DNA from: Rhodococcus sp. IEGM 1381
GTDB lineage: Bacteria > Actinomycetota > Actinomycetes > Mycobacteriales > Mycobacteriaceae
DNA: 64,000 bases
Direction: 5' to 3'
NCBI RefSeq assembly: GCF_030056795.1
Contig: NZ_JASHKQ010000002.1
Location: 186,001 to 250,000 of the forward strand
The notes under the pieces are model-generated. The model saw only the letters and a list, made by a program, of their open reading frames with translations, was not told the origin of the DNA and searched no databases. Positions 9,267 to 19,380 of the stretch are shown piece by piece; within the stretch, counting starts at the first letter, position 1, and each line of letters opens with the position of its first letter. The translations under genes and the position numbers were made by a program.

Positions 9267-12200
9267 TCGCTCCCGGCCTCTTCGCCCGTCGACCCCCCAC
9301 CGACGACGACGAGCAGATCGCCACCCTCGACCTGCTGAACACCCGAGATTGCCAGCCGGGTCACCGTGCCGCCGCGAGGCGCGGTGATCGCCGCCTCCAT
9401 CTTCATCGCCTCGATGGTGGCGATGGTGTCACCCGCCGAGATCTTCTGTCCCTCTTCGACAGACAGGGTTACGACACCGGCGAACGGTGCCGGGATGTGA
9501 CCGGAATTCGATCGGTCCGCTTTCTCGACCGTCGGCACCTCGCTCGAGATGGATCGATCGCGCACCGACACCGGTCGCAGCTGACCGTTGAGGATGCACA
9601 TGACGGTGCGCATGCCACGCTCGTCGGGGTCGGAGATGGCTTCGAGCCCGATGAGCAGTTCGACTCCCTTCTCCAGGGTGACGCGATGCTCCTCACCTTG
9701 ACGCAGCCCGTAGAAGAACTGGTTGGCCGACAACCGGGTCGTATCGCCGTACTTCTCGCGGTGTGCCTCGAGTTCCGCCGTCGGGCCGGGAAAGAGCAGG
9801 CGATTGAGAGTCGTACGGCGTTGCGCAGACGTGCCGTCGAGACTCTTCTCGTCCTCGTCGGTCAGCGGCGTCACCGGCTTGCCCGCACCTCGGCCTTCGA
9901 GAGCCTTGGTGCGCAGCGGCTCGGGCCAGCCACCTGCAGGAGTTCCCAGATCGCCACGGAGGAATCCGATCACCGAATCGGGGATGTCGTATCGACTCGG
10001 GTCCTCGGCGAACTCTTCGGCCGATGCTCCCGCACCGACCAGAGCCAGGGCCAGATCACCGACGACCTTCGAGCTCGGCGTCACCTTGGTCAGGCGACCC
10101 AACATCCGGTCTGCTGCGGCGTAATTGGCCTCGACCGTCTCGAACCGATCACCGAGTCCGAGCGAAATGGCTTGCTGCCGCAAGTTGGAGAGTTGACCGC
10201 CGGGAATCTCGTGGGTGTAGACGCGGCCGGTCGGTGCCGGCAGTCCGGACTCGAAGGGCGCGTAGACCTTTCGTACGGCCTCCCAGTAGGGCTCGAGATC
10301 GCAGACGGCCTGCAGATCCAGTCCGGTGTCCCGGTCGGTGTGGGCCGCCGCCGCGACGATCGCCGACAGCGCGGGCTGACTGGTGGTTCCGGCCATCGCC
10401 GCGCTGGCACCGTCGACGGCGTCGGCACCGGCCTCCCACGCTGCCAAGTAGGTGGCCAATTGACCACCGGGTGTGTCGTGCGTGTGCACATGTACGGGCA
10501 AATCGAAGTTCGACCGTAGCGCCGTCACCAACGTCTTGGCTGCTGGTGCGCGAAGCAGCCCTGCCATGTCCTTGATGGCGAGTACATGCGCTCCAGCATC
10601 GACGATCTGCTCGGCCAACTTCAAGTAATAGTCGAGGGTATACAGGTCTTCGTTCGGGTTGGACAGGTCCCCGGTGTAGCTCAGTGCCACTTCGGCCAGC
10701 GCAGTCCCGGTTTCGCGCACCGCATCGATTGCGGGGCGCATCTGATCGACATTGTTGAGAGCATCGAAAATGCGGAAGATGTCGATTCCGGTGTCGGTGG
10801 CCTCGGCGACGAAACTGCGGGTCACCTTCTCCGGATACGGGGTGTAGCCGACTGTGTTCCTACCGCGCAGCAGCATCTGAATTGCGATGTTGGGGACGGC
10901 TTCTCGAAGACTCGCAAGTCGCTCCCACGGATCCTCGTGCAGGAACCGCAGCGCCACATCGTAAGTCGCACCACCCCACGCCTCGATGGAGAGCAACTGC
11001 GGCGTCGTGCGGGACACGTACGGGGCCACACCGAGCAATCCGCTCGTGCGCACACGCGTGGCCAGCAAGGACTGGTGCGCGTCACGGAAGGTGGTGTCGG
11101 TGACGCCGAGTGCCTTCTGGTTGCGCAGATCTCGGGCAAAACCCTCGGGCCCGAGTGCGAGCAGTCGCTGACGCGAACCGTCGGGAATCGGCGCGGAGAA
11201 ATCGACAGCTGGAAGTTTGTCGTGCGGGTACACCGGGGACGGACGCTCACCGTGCGGCTTGTTGACCGTCACGTCGGCCAGGTAGGTGAGAATCTTGGTG
11301 CCACGGTCACCCGAGGAGCGCGACGTCAGTAGTTCCGGTCGCTCCTCGATGAACGAGGTGGTGACGCGCCCTGCGGTGAAGTCGGGGTCGACCAGAACCG
11401 CTTGCAGGAAGGGGATGTTCGTCGCGACGCCGCGAATCCTGAACTCTGCCACCGCACGTCGGGCACGCGCCACTGCGGTGTCGAAATCACGGCCGCGGCA
11501 GGTGAGCTTGACGAGCATGGAATCGAAATATGCGCCGACCTCCGCGCCCAGCGTGGTGCCACCGTCCAGCCGAACACCGGCACCGCCGGGAGTGCGGTAG
11601 GCGGTGATGCGGCCGACGTCGGGTCGAAAACCGTTGGCCGGATCCTCGGTGGTGATGCGGCACTGCAATGCGGCACCGCGCAACACGATGTTCTCCTGCT
11701 GCAGACCGAGGTCCGCGAGCGTCTCCCCCGAGGCGATCCGCAACTGGGACTGCACCAGGTCCACATCGGTCACCTCTTCGGTGACGGTGTGCTCCACCTG
11801 AATTCGAGGATTCATCTCGATGAAGACATGGTTGCCGCGGGTGTCGAGCAGGAACTCGACGGTACCGGCACACGAGTATCCGATCTGCTTCGCGAATGCG
11901 ACTGCATCGGCGCAGATCTTCTCGCGCAACCCCGGGGGCAGGTTCGGTGCCGGAGCCAATTCGATGACCTTCTGGTGCCGTCGCTGCACGCTGCAGTCAC
12001 GCTCGAACAGGTGCACCACGTTGCCCTCGCCGTCGGCGAGTATCTGAACTTCGATGTGCCGAGGATCGATCACGGCCTGCTCGAGGAATACCGTCGCATC
12101 TCCGAAAGCCGACTCCGCCTCGCGCGCAGCCGCTTCGATGGACTCACGCAACTGCGCCGGTTCGGCAACTCGTCGCATCCCTCGGCCACCGCCGCCTGCG

Positions 12201-12679
12201 ACCGCCTTGACGAACAGGGGGAAGGTCATGGTCTCCGACGCTGCGACGAGCTCGTCGATGTCGGACGAGGGTTCCGACGACGCCAGAACCGGAAGCCCTG
12301 CGGCTTTCGCCGCCGCGATTGCGCGTGCCTTGTTGCCGGTCAGCTCCAGTACATCGGCGGAGGGGCCGACGAAGGTGATGCCGGCCTCGACACACGCTGC
12401 GGCCAGATCCGGGTTCTCGGAGAGGAATCCGTACCCGGGGTACACCGCGTCGGCCCCGCTCCGCTTGGCGGCGGCGACGATTTCGTCGACCGAGAGGTAC
12501 GCCCGTACCGGATGGCCCTTCTCCCCGATCTGATATGCCTCGTCGGCTTTCGTCCGGTGCACCGAGTTTCGGTCCTCGAACGGAAACACCGCAACGGTGG
12601 AGGCACCGAGTTCGTAGGAAGCACGGAAGGCACGGATGGCGATCTCGCCGCGGTTGGCAACCAAAACTTTGGAGAACAT
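9263..12679 (-). CDS. pyc: Pyruvate carboxylase
   Basis: Biotin-dependent anaplerotic enzyme converting pyruvate to oxaloacetate. Domain order over 1,138 residues: biotin carboxylase (MFSKVLVANRGEIAIRAFRA, ATP-grasp with GGGGRGM and EMNPRIQVEHTVTE), carboxyltransferase (TFRDAHQSLLATRVRT and the metal-binding HVHTHDT), then biotinyl carrier with EAMKMEA near the C-terminus (biotinylated lysine about residue 1093). Length matches single-chain pyruvate carboxylases. The rsmD and coaD genes follow with overlap or short spacing. Upstream, a 110-base gap separates it from recG. Confidence 0.98.
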   Translation of the reverse strand: MFSKVLVANRGEIAIRAFRASYELGASTVAVFPFEDRNSVHRTKADEAYQIGEKGHPVRAYLSVDEIVAAAKRSGADAVYPGYGFLSENPDLAAACVEAGITFVGPSADVLELTGNKARAIAAAKAAGLPVLASSEPSSDIDELVAASETMTFPLFVKAVAGGGGRGMRRVAEPAQLRESIEAAAREAESAFGDATVFLEQAVIDPRHIEVQILADGEGNVVHLFERDCSVQRRHQKVIELAPAPNLPPGLREKICADAVAFAKQIGYSCAGTVEFLLDTRGNHVFIEMNPRIQVEHTVTEEVTDVDLVQSQLRIASGETLADLGLQQENIVLRGAALQCRITTEDPANGFRPDVGRITAYRTPGGAGVRLDGGTTLGAEVGAYFDSMLVKLTCRGRDFDTAVARARRAVAEFRIRGVATNIPFLQAVLVDPDFTAGRVTTSFIEERPELLTSRSSGDRGTKILTYLADVTVNKPHGERPSPVYPHDKLPAVDFSAPIPDGSRQRLLALGPEGFARDLRNQKALGVTDTTFRDAHQSLLATRVRTSGLLGVAPYVSRTTPQLLSIEAWGGATYDVALRFLHEDPWERLASLREAVPNIAIQMLLRGRNTVGYTPYPEKVTRSFVAEATDTGIDIFRIFDALNNVDQMRPAIDAVRETGTALAEVALSYTGDLSNPNEDLYTLDYYLKLAEQIVDAGAHVLAIKDMAGLLRAPAAKTLVTALRSNFDLPVHVHTHDTPGGQLATYLAAWEAGADAVDGASAAMAGTTSQPALSAIVAAAAHTDRDTGLDLQAVCDLEPYWEAVRKVYAPFESGLPAPTGRVYTHEIPGGQLSNLRQQAISLGLGDRFETVEANYAAADRMLGRLTKVTPSSKVVGDLALALVGAGASAEEFAEDPSRYDIPDSVIGFLRGDLGTPAGGWPEPLRTKALEGRGAGKPVTPLTDEDEKSLDGTSAQRRTTLNRLLFPGPTAELEAHREKYGDTTRLSANQFFYGLRQGEEHRVTLEKGVELLIGLEAISDPDERGMRTVMCILNGQLRPVSVRDRSISSEVPTVEKADRSNSGHIPAPFAGVVTLSVEEGQKISAGDTIATIEAMKMEAAITAPRGGTVTRLAISGVQQVEGGDLLVVVGGGSTGEEAGSE

Positions 12680-12789
12680 TGGCTCAACTTACCCGGCAGC
12701 ATGGGCCTCCGAGGCTTACTGATCTCACCATTCGGGACGAATTGTTCGATTCTTTCGACTGAAACGGTGCAGTAGGGGCTCGATGTCGG

Positions 12790-15051
12790 TCAAGACTTCT
12801 GGAGGTAATCGACCCGGTCCGATCGCCAGGCCGACCGCATCATCGACGCGATGCCAGGATCGTTCGCCAACGACGGGTCTCGTGCGAACAACGTCCGCGC
12901 GCAGTCCTGCGCATCGGCGATGGTGTCCTCGTCGTCGATGAACGACAGCAGTCTGAGGCCGCTGACCGTGCCGGACTGCGCGGCACCTAGTACGTCACCT
13001 TCTCGCCGGGTGGCGAGGTCCAGTTTTGCCAGCTCGAAGCCGTCGTTGGTCGCGGCCACCGCCTCGAGCCGGGCGAACGAACCGCCCATGGGACTGAGGT
13101 AGCTGATCATGATGCAGAGACCCTGGTGTCCGCCTCGACCGATTCGACCGCGCAACTGATGGAGTTGACTGACCCCGAATCGGTCGGCGTCCATGATCAC
13201 CATGACCGTCGCATTGGGAACGTCGACGCCCACTTCGACTACCGTCGTACAGACGAGGACGTCGATCTCTCCCGAATTGAACTCGGACATGGTGATGTCC
13301 TTGTCGTCACCCGACAGCCGCCCGTGCAGCAACCCCACCCGGAGATCGTGCATGGGACCAGCCGCGAGGGTGTCGTACATATCCACCGCGGCCGTGGTTT
13401 CCGGCCCGTCGTCGGATTTCGAAGCGGTCTTCTTACCCGTCTCGGCGTCGTCGCCGTCGCCGATCCGCGAGCAGACCACGTACGCCTGACGTCCGGCAGC
13501 GACTTCCTCACGGATGCGTTGCCACACTCGATCCACCCACGCCGGCTTGGCTCTGGCAGGCACTACGTTGCTGATGATCGGTGACCGGCCGCGAGGAAGT
13601 TCCCTCAGTACCGACGTTTCGAGATCGCCGAGCGTCGACATCGCGATGGTGCGCGGGATCGGTGTCGCTGTCATCACGAGCAAGTGGGGACTGGTATTGC
13701 CGCGGGCTTTGGCCCGCAACGCATCTCGCTGCTCGACGCCGAATCGGTGTTGTTCGTCCACGACGACCATCGCGAGATCGAGAAACTCCACGCGATCCTC
13801 GATCAGGGCGTGGGTACCGATCACGATCCCGGCATCTCCGGTCACGGCATCGAGCAAGGCGGAGCGCTTGGCCGCAGTGGACATCGAACCGGTCAGCAGA
13901 GCGACTTTGGTCGCGAGCTCGTGCGATCCGAGCTCGCCACCGGCGGCAAGACTGCCGAGCATCGACCTGATCGATCGCGCATGCTGGGAGGCGAGCACCT
14001 CGGTGGGTGCCAGCAACGCACACTGATGACCGGCATCGATCACCTGCAACATCGCCCGCAGCGCGACGATGGTCTTGCCCGAGCCGACTTCACCCTGCAA
14101 CAGCCTCGACATCGGATGTGGTGCAGACAGATCGTTGGCGATCTCGGCCGCGACGTCGTGCTGACCGGCCGTCAGCTCGAACGGCAGTCGGCGATCGAAC
14201 TCGACGGCGATGCCGTCGGTGATCGGCGGGCATCGCGCGGCCACCCGAGTCGATGCGTCGCGTCGACGGTCGGCGAGGACGAGCTGTACGGCGAGAGCCT
14301 CGTCGAATTTGAGCCGCTCACGGGCGGAGTCCTTGTCCTGCGCGGTGTCGGGAAAATGGACCGACCGCAGCGCGGTGTCGATGTCGACGAGTCCACGTTC
14401 TCGGCGCACCGATTCGGGGAGCGGATCGGTCACATCGTCGAGTTGGTCGAGGACCTGCCGCACGCAACGCATGAACGTCCAACTCTCGACGTCCTTGGTG
14501 GCCGCGTAGATCGGAACGAACGCCCGATCGAACACCGACATGTCGACGGCTCCCGACGCGTCTACCGCACCGCGGGCCAGACCGGCCAGAGTTCCACCAC
14601 CGACGATGCGACCCGCGGGCACGACGGCTCCGTCGTTGTCGTCTCCGCCCAAGATGACATAGCTGGGGTGGGTGAGATTCCACCGCTTACCGAAGTACTT
14701 CACCTTGCCGGAGAACATTCCCCGCCGACCGGGGACGACTACGTGCTTGAGCTTGTGCGGACTGAAGAAGGTGGCCTCGATCCGCTGTCCGTCGGCGGCA
14801 AGCGTCACTGCGAGGAACTGGCCGTTGCGATTCTTCATCGAACGCAGCGTCGCGGACTCGACCGTGGCGACGATGGTGATGTGCTCGCCCTCGGGGGGCT
14901 CGCTTTCGCCGAGCTCGGAACCGTGCGTCATGTATCGATGCGGATAGTGCCGCAGCAGATCCTCGACGGTATGAATACCGAAGGTGTCTGCGAGCGGGGT
15001 CGCCGCCGCGACTCCGAGAACGTGATCGAGCCGGTCCACCAGCATTGCCAT
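12790..15051 (-). CDS. recG: ATP-dependent DNA helicase RecG
   Basis: Branch-migrating helicase that rescues stalled replication forks. It is 753 residues, with an N-terminal wedge/OB domain (LRHYPHRYMTHGSELGE, DGQRIEATFFSPHKLK), a helicase core with Walker A LLQGEVGSGKTIVALRAML, a DEQH box (VVVDEQHRFGVEQRDAL), TATPIPRT, and motif VI QLRGRIGRGGHQG. All motifs are intact. It lies 12 bases downstream of the DAK2 gene, an association also seen in mycobacteria. Confidence 0.97.
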   Translation of the reverse strand: MAMLVDRLDHVLGVAAATPLADTFGIHTVEDLLRHYPHRYMTHGSELGESEPPEGEHITIVATVESATLRSMKNRNGQFLAVTLAADGQRIEATFFSPHKLKHVVVPGRRGMFSGKVKYFGKRWNLTHPSYVILGGDDNDGAVVPAGRIVGGGTLAGLARGAVDASGAVDMSVFDRAFVPIYAATKDVESWTFMRCVRQVLDQLDDVTDPLPESVRRERGLVDIDTALRSVHFPDTAQDKDSARERLKFDEALAVQLVLADRRRDASTRVAARCPPITDGIAVEFDRRLPFELTAGQHDVAAEIANDLSAPHPMSRLLQGEVGSGKTIVALRAMLQVIDAGHQCALLAPTEVLASQHARSIRSMLGSLAAGGELGSHELATKVALLTGSMSTAAKRSALLDAVTGDAGIVIGTHALIEDRVEFLDLAMVVVDEQHRFGVEQRDALRAKARGNTSPHLLVMTATPIPRTIAMSTLGDLETSVLRELPRGRSPIISNVVPARAKPAWVDRVWQRIREEVAAGRQAYVVCSRIGDGDDAETGKKTASKSDDGPETTAAVDMYDTLAAGPMHDLRVGLLHGRLSGDDKDITMSEFNSGEIDVLVCTTVVEVGVDVPNATVMVIMDADRFGVSQLHQLRGRIGRGGHQGLCIMISYLSPMGGSFARLEAVAATNDGFELAKLDLATRREGDVLGAAQSGTVSGLRLLSFIDDEDTIADAQDCARTLFARDPSLANDPGIASMMRSAWRSDRVDYLQKS

Positions 15052-15063
15052 ATCCGAAATTCC

Positions 15064-16743
15064 CTATTCCACTCCGAATTGCACGAGGTCTCCGGGCTGC
15101 CCACCTGCGTAGACCACCACGTCGACCCCAGGATGCGCGCCCGTCACGTACTCGGCCAGCTGGGCACCGAAGTCCGCCGAAGTCTGAGCCCCGACGAGCA
15201 CCGTCACCATCTCTGCGCCGGTGGCCAGAAGCTGATCGATCAGACGGCACCCCGCGTCGAGCGGACGCGCGGCGACGATCACCACCTCCTGCCCCGCCAG
15301 GCCGATGCTGTCGCCCGGCTCGCACATACCCACCCACGTGAGCGACCGCTCCTGCGCGATGCGTAGTGAACCCCACCTGGTTCCCGCCGCCGCCTCCGAC
15401 ATCGTGAACGCGTCGTCGACCGCAGCCCTGGCGGCGTCGTGCACCGCGAGCGCGGCCAATCCCTGCACCATCGCCGAGCACGGCAGCATCATCACGTCCT
15501 TGCCGTCGGCTCGGGCAGCGGCACCGACGGCAACCAGTTCTTGCGCCGACAACGCCCCGTTCGGCAACACCAACACCTCGCGATGCTTGGTTGCGACAAT
15601 TGCTCGCAGCAGTACCGAGGAGTCGATCGGCTCGTCACACCGCACCACCGTCGCGCCTTCCTGAATGTAGAGATCAGCGGCACCGTCACCGGCCACCAGC
15701 GCCAAAATATCGCGTCCCACCGACAACGCCGGCCCACGGCGTGCGTCGCCGCCGACCCCAGCACCGAACTCGGCCAAGCCGAAACACGAGATACGTACCC
15801 CGCGAACGCTTCCGGTGCCGATGCCGCAATCGACGGCAGCGCCGGGATCTGCGGTGTGGACGTGCGCAGACCAGGCCCCGGATCCGTCACCGGCAACCAC
15901 TACCGAGTCGCCGAGGTCGGACAGAGCCGCGCGGAGTGCGGTTGCCTGCGCGTCGTCGATCCCGTGGACGACGTAGACCACCTCGTACCCCAGGGGCCGG
16001 CCGTGTGTGGACCCCATCACAGTCTCGGGTGTTCCGGTACAGCCGTTCGTGGGGCTCGAACCGTCGCCCACGAGTGTCCGTTCACGATTTCGTGGGCGGT
16101 GGTAGCGCCTGCGCGGCGGGATACGGCCGGTCACCACTTCGACCAGCGCATCGAAAACGACCGAGAGCCCGAGCGCTCCGGCGTCCACGACCCCGGCCTC
16201 GCGGAGTTCGACAAGTTGGTCGGTCGTGCTGTCGAGGGCGCGAGCAGTGGCCTCGGCGATGTCGATCACCAGCGTGGAGAGGTCGACATTGGCGTCGTGC
16301 GCCGCAGCATCGCGGCCGGCGGCGGCGAGCACAGTGAGCATCGTGCCCTCGACGGGAACGCTCACCGCATCCGAGACCAGGACCTGCGCGCGTCGCAGCA
16401 TCGCCTGGATCGAGACGGTGTCCAATGGGCCGTCCGCTGCAGCCTCGGCAACCGCGCGCAGCAACTGGGAGACGATCACGCCCGAGTTGCCGCGGGCACC
16501 CGCCACCGCGCCGACGGCCAGTGCACGCCCGATGGCACGGGTGTCGGCGGCGGGTCCGGCCCCTCGCATCGACTCCACCGCGGCCCGGAAGGTGAACATC
16601 AGATTGGTACCGGTGTCCGAATCGGGGATCGGGAACACGTTGAGCGCATTGATCTCGTCGCACCGGGCAGTGAGCGAATCGACGCACCGGTAGGCCCACC
16701 GTCGCAGGGCCGCGGCATCGATCGAATCGAGAACGTCGACCAC
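15064..16743 (-). CDS. DAK2 domain protein, FakA/YloV-like
   Basis: A 559-residue protein with an N-terminal DhaL (DAK2) kinase domain: NALNVFPIPDSDTGTNLMFTF carries the Asp residues that bind Mg-ATP, and ARGNSGVIVSQLL follows. The C-terminal half (from about residue 300) is the FakA/YloV C-terminal region seen next to recG. By homology it could be the kinase subunit of a fatty acid kinase that works with a DegV-type binding protein, but no degV partner is in the window. In M. tuberculosis, from memory, the equivalent is split into two genes; here it is one. It is divergent from rpmB across 274 bases with no other gene. Confidence 0.85.
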   Translation of the reverse strand: MVDVLDSIDAAALRRWAYRCVDSLTARCDEINALNVFPIPDSDTGTNLMFTFRAAVESMRGAGPAADTRAIGRALAVGAVAGARGNSGVIVSQLLRAVAEAAADGPLDTVSIQAMLRRAQVLVSDAVSVPVEGTMLTVLAAAGRDAAAHDANVDLSTLVIDIAEATARALDSTTDQLVELREAGVVDAGALGLSVVFDALVEVVTGRIPPRRRYHRPRNRERTLVGDGSSPTNGCTGTPETVMGSTHGRPLGYEVVYVVHGIDDAQATALRAALSDLGDSVVVAGDGSGAWSAHVHTADPGAAVDCGIGTGSVRGVRISCFGLAEFGAGVGGDARRGPALSVGRDILALVAGDGAADLYIQEGATVVRCDEPIDSSVLLRAIVATKHREVLVLPNGALSAQELVAVGAAARADGKDVMMLPCSAMVQGLAALAVHDAARAAVDDAFTMSEAAAGTRWGSLRIAQERSLTWVGMCEPGDSIGLAGQEVVIVAARPLDAGCRLIDQLLATGAEMVTVLVGAQTSADFGAQLAEYVTGAHPGVDVVVYAGGQPGDLVQFGVE

Positions 16744-17017
16744 GTCGAGCAGCCTCCCCCGCGTTCCATCGATACCCTTGTCCGAACTCCGGTCGCGGAC
16801 AGTGCCCGAAGCTTAGTCGGGCAGGATCGTCGGGTGCCGTCAGTGAGCCCAGAGCAGCGTCTGCGGTGGCAGTTTGGTGATTGCGTGCTGCGCCGCTATT
16901 CTTGCAGGGTTGCCTCGAGGCGATCTTCACGCATTGCAATCCTTGCATCTGCACGCAGTTCGTTTCGATGTCTTCGACCACATGTATCGATCAACATCTA
17001 TCAAGGAGTTCGCGACT

Positions 17018-17209
17018 ATGGCTGCCGTCTGCGACGTATGCGCCAAGGGGCCCGGCTTCGGTAAGTCGGTCTCGCACTCGCACCGACGGACCAACCGTCG
17101 TTGGAACCCGAATATCCAGACCGTTCACGCTCAGGTTGCGCCTGGTAACTCCAAGCGCATGAACGTGTGCACCTCCTGCTTGAAGGCAGGCAAGGTGGTC
17201 CGGGGCTGA
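17018..17209 (+). CDS. rpmB: 50S ribosomal protein L28
   Basis: A 63-residue ribosomal protein beginning MAAVCDVCAKGPGFGKSVSHSHRRT. Two CxxC pairs (CDVC and CTSC) mark it as the zinc-binding form. ATG 17018-17020 has AAGGAG ten bases upstream, which decides this start over in-frame ATGs upstream. It stands alone in front of a hairpin terminator and divergent from the DAK2 gene. Confidence 0.97.
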   Translation: MAAVCDVCAKGPGFGKSVSHSHRRTNRRWNPNIQTVHAQVAPGNSKRMNVCTSCLKAGKVVRG

Positions 17210-17259
17210 TTTCGGCCTCGCTCTTCGTTTTCCTCCACGGCCTCGACTGCGTGCGAGAT

Positions 17260-17296
17260 CTGTGCCCCGCCCCCAGTATTCGGAGGCGGGGCACAG
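17260..17296 (+). terminator. Hairpin terminator after rpmB
   Basis: A perfect 12-base stem (ctgtgccccgcc paired with ggcggggcacag) closes a 13-base loop 50 bases after the rpmB stop. There is no T-tract, as is common in high-GC actinobacteria. The remaining gap to the VanY gene holds only short cgttc/tgttc pentamer runs. Confidence 0.75.
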
Positions 17297-17413
17297 TCAT
17301 GTGAGCCTCCGTTTCCGTTCCGTTCTGTTCTGTTACACAGCCGGTCGGAACCGTGACGACAATGGCGAATCATGGGCACTGGCCGGTGACACCGGCCGAG
17401 CAGTCTCGAACGC

Positions 17414-17986
17414 ATGGCGACCACACGCACACTCTTCGTCACGGCGCTCGCAGCGCTGACGCTCACGGCATGCTCGAACGCAGTGCCCGACACGCCGACA
17501 GCCGCACACTATCCGGAAAGTCAGCCCGACTCGGGGCCGGCCGGCGGTGAGATAGACGACCGAATAGACCTCGACAGCACCGATCTTCCCGCACTGGCCC
17601 GTCTCGACCCCGTTCTGCTCATGGCACTGCACTCCGCTGCTGCCGACGCGAGATCGTCCGGAGTGGATGTGTACGTCACCTCCGGATGGCGTTCCGCGGC
17701 GTACCAGCAACGCTTGTTCGACGATGCCGTGACCCGCTACGGCAGCACCGACGAAGCCAGACGATGGGTGCAAACCCCGAACAATTCCAAGCATGTCATC
17801 GGACGAGCGGTGGATGTCGGACCGACGGATGCCGCCGACTGGATGATCCAACACGGCAACGACTACGGCCTGTGCCAGACCTATGCCAACGAAATGTGGC
17901 ACTTCGAGGTGGCGACCACTGCCGGCGGCACCTGCCCGGTCCCACTCGACGACCCGTCCGACGAACGGGCGGAGGGCCGACGATGA
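17414..17986 (+). CDS. VanY-type D-alanyl-D-alanine carboxypeptidase lipoprotein
   Basis: A 190-residue M15B peptidase predicted to trim D-Ala from peptidoglycan stem peptides outside the membrane. The N-terminus carries a lipobox (LTLTACSN, lipidated Cys20). The zinc-site motifs are present: SKHVIGRAVDVG (SxHxxGxAxD) and NEMWHFE (ExxWH). The upstream SGWRSAAYQQRLF block is also typical of the family. Its stop codon overlaps the start of the PAP2 gene (ATGA), and a two-component pair follows, so this is probably a regulated envelope operon. Confidence 0.88.
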   Translation: MATTRTLFVTALAALTLTACSNAVPDTPTAAHYPESQPDSGPAGGEIDDRIDLDSTDLPALARLDPVLLMALHSAAADARSSGVDVYVTSGWRSAAYQQRLFDDAVTRYGSTDEARRWVQTPNNSKHVIGRAVDVGPTDAADWMIQHGNDYGLCQTYANEMWHFEVATTAGGTCPVPLDDPSDERAEGRR

Positions 17987-18627
17987 CACGGGTCGAACCG
18001 AGACGACTGGTCGCCGCGCTGGCACTGCTGAACCTGGGAGTCGTCGTCTACTGGCTGGGCGGGTTGACGACCGCAGGCCAAACGGTGGATCAGGAACTGA
18101 TGGTGAGCGCCGAAACATTGTCCGGGGACCTCGTCGACGTCTGCGCCGAATTCGTCGACCTCATCGCACCGGTCTCGGCCGCAGGAGCGGTTCTCGTCGC
18201 ATTTCTGATCATGTTCAGCGGCAACAGGATTGCACTTGCGCTGCGAGCAGGAATCTTGACACTCGGACCGATTGCGACGGCCTGGATTCTCAAGTATTCG
18301 CTCGATCGACCGAACCTGGACGGCCTCGTCCAGCACAACTCCTTTCCCAGCGGCACCCTCACCTGCGTCACAGCTGTCGTCTGTGCGGTCTACCTCGCAA
18401 CCGCTCGCCGCTGGCGGATCATCGTCGCGATCAACGGAGCACTGCTCATCCTCGGAACTGCCGTGTCGGTCGTCGTCCTGAAATGGCACCGCCCCAGTGA
18501 CGCGCTGGGCGCGCTGCTGCTCGTCGGATGCTATGCCCTGGCGGTGTCCGCATTTCCGATCAGGATCTCCGACCCCCGACATTCGACGCTGGCGGACCCC
18601 GACAACGAACGTCTCGCGCAGGTGTGA
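17983..18627 (+). CDS. PAP2-superfamily membrane protein with altered motif
   Basis: A 214-residue integral membrane protein of the PAP2 superfamily with about five or six hydrophobic segments. The phosphatase motifs are partly degenerate: KYSLDRP stands for motif 1, SFPSGT for the catalytic PSGH (His replaced by Thr), and LKWHRPSD for the SRx5HxxxD motif (the SR is missing, the His and Asp are kept). Active members dephosphorylate lipid phosphates such as undecaprenyl pyrophosphate; whether this one is active is doubtful. The ATG overlaps the VanY stop, and the response regulator begins 52 bases downstream. Confidence 0.8.
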   Translation: MTRVEPRRLVAALALLNLGVVVYWLGGLTTAGQTVDQELMVSAETLSGDLVDVCAEFVDLIAPVSAAGAVLVAFLIMFSGNRIALALRAGILTLGPIATAWILKYSLDRPNLDGLVQHNSFPSGTLTCVTAVVCAVYLATARRWRIIVAINGALLILGTAVSVVVLKWHRPSDALGALLLVGCYALAVSAFPIRISDPRHSTLADPDNERLAQV

Positions 18628-18679
18628 GCCCTGTACCCTTGGCCGATCGCTATCGCCCCTACTGCACAAGGTCTTCGAC

Positions 18680-19380
18680 ATGGTGAACATTCTCTTCGTG
18701 GAGGACGATCCAGCTGTGGCCGAAGCAATGACGTTGGGGCTGAACCGCCTCGGTCACCGAGTCGACCATCGCCCCGACGGCAACGGTGATCTCGACAACG
18801 CAATCACCTCCGCCGAGATCGTCTTGCTCGACCTCGGTCTCCCCGGAGCCGACGGCTACGAGATCTGCCGACGGATCCGAGCGCAGAGTTCGATCCCGAT
18901 CATCATCCTCACGGCCCGCTCCGATGACATCGACACCGTTGCGGGTCTGGAAGCCGGCGCGGACGACTACGTCGTCAAACCGACAAGCCCACGAGTCCTG
19001 GACGCGCGCATCAAGGCTGTGGTCAGACGATCGACCGACACGACCCCCGCCGCGGCCGCGGCAACCGCAATCGTGGAGCAGTACGGCAATGTGACAGTCG
19101 ACCGTTCGTCGCTACAGGTGAGAAAGGGCGGAACTCTGCTGACGCTGACGCCGACCGAGCTTCGGCTCCTGCTCGCCCTGACCGAGAACATGGGTCACGT
19201 GCTCAGCCGAGGCCAATTGTTGTCTGCAGCATGGGATCAGGACTACCTCGGTGACTCCCGAATCGTCGACGCCGCGATCCAGAGATTACGCGGAAAAATC
19301 GAGGACGATCCCGCTGCACCGGCCGCCATCGAAACGGTGGCGGGTTCGGATATCGATTCGATCCCGGCCCGGTTCGTTGA
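18680..19380 (+). CDS. OmpR-family response regulator, frameshifted near its C-terminus
   Basis: Receiver domain with the phospho-acceptor Asp51 (VLLDLGLPGADGY), the conserved LTAR threonine and the VVKP lysine, followed by a winged-helix DNA-binding domain (LTPTELRLLLALTENMGHVLSRGQLL). The frame from ATG 18680 reads IETVAGSDIDSIPARF after about base 19337. Moving to the frame one base earlier gives FGYRFDPGPVR and a TGA at 19378-19380. FGYRF is the family's usual ending, so one base has probably been lost at 19337-19344. Read literally, the open frame runs on to 19999 with a meaningless tail. The corrected stop overlaps the kinase ATG as TGATG, as expected for such pairs. Confidence 0.85.

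Noticed and set aside
19331..19350. Programmed -1 frameshifting in the response regulator
   Set aside because: No slippery heptamer or clear downstream structure is present at GCG GGT TCG, and such regulation is not known for this family.
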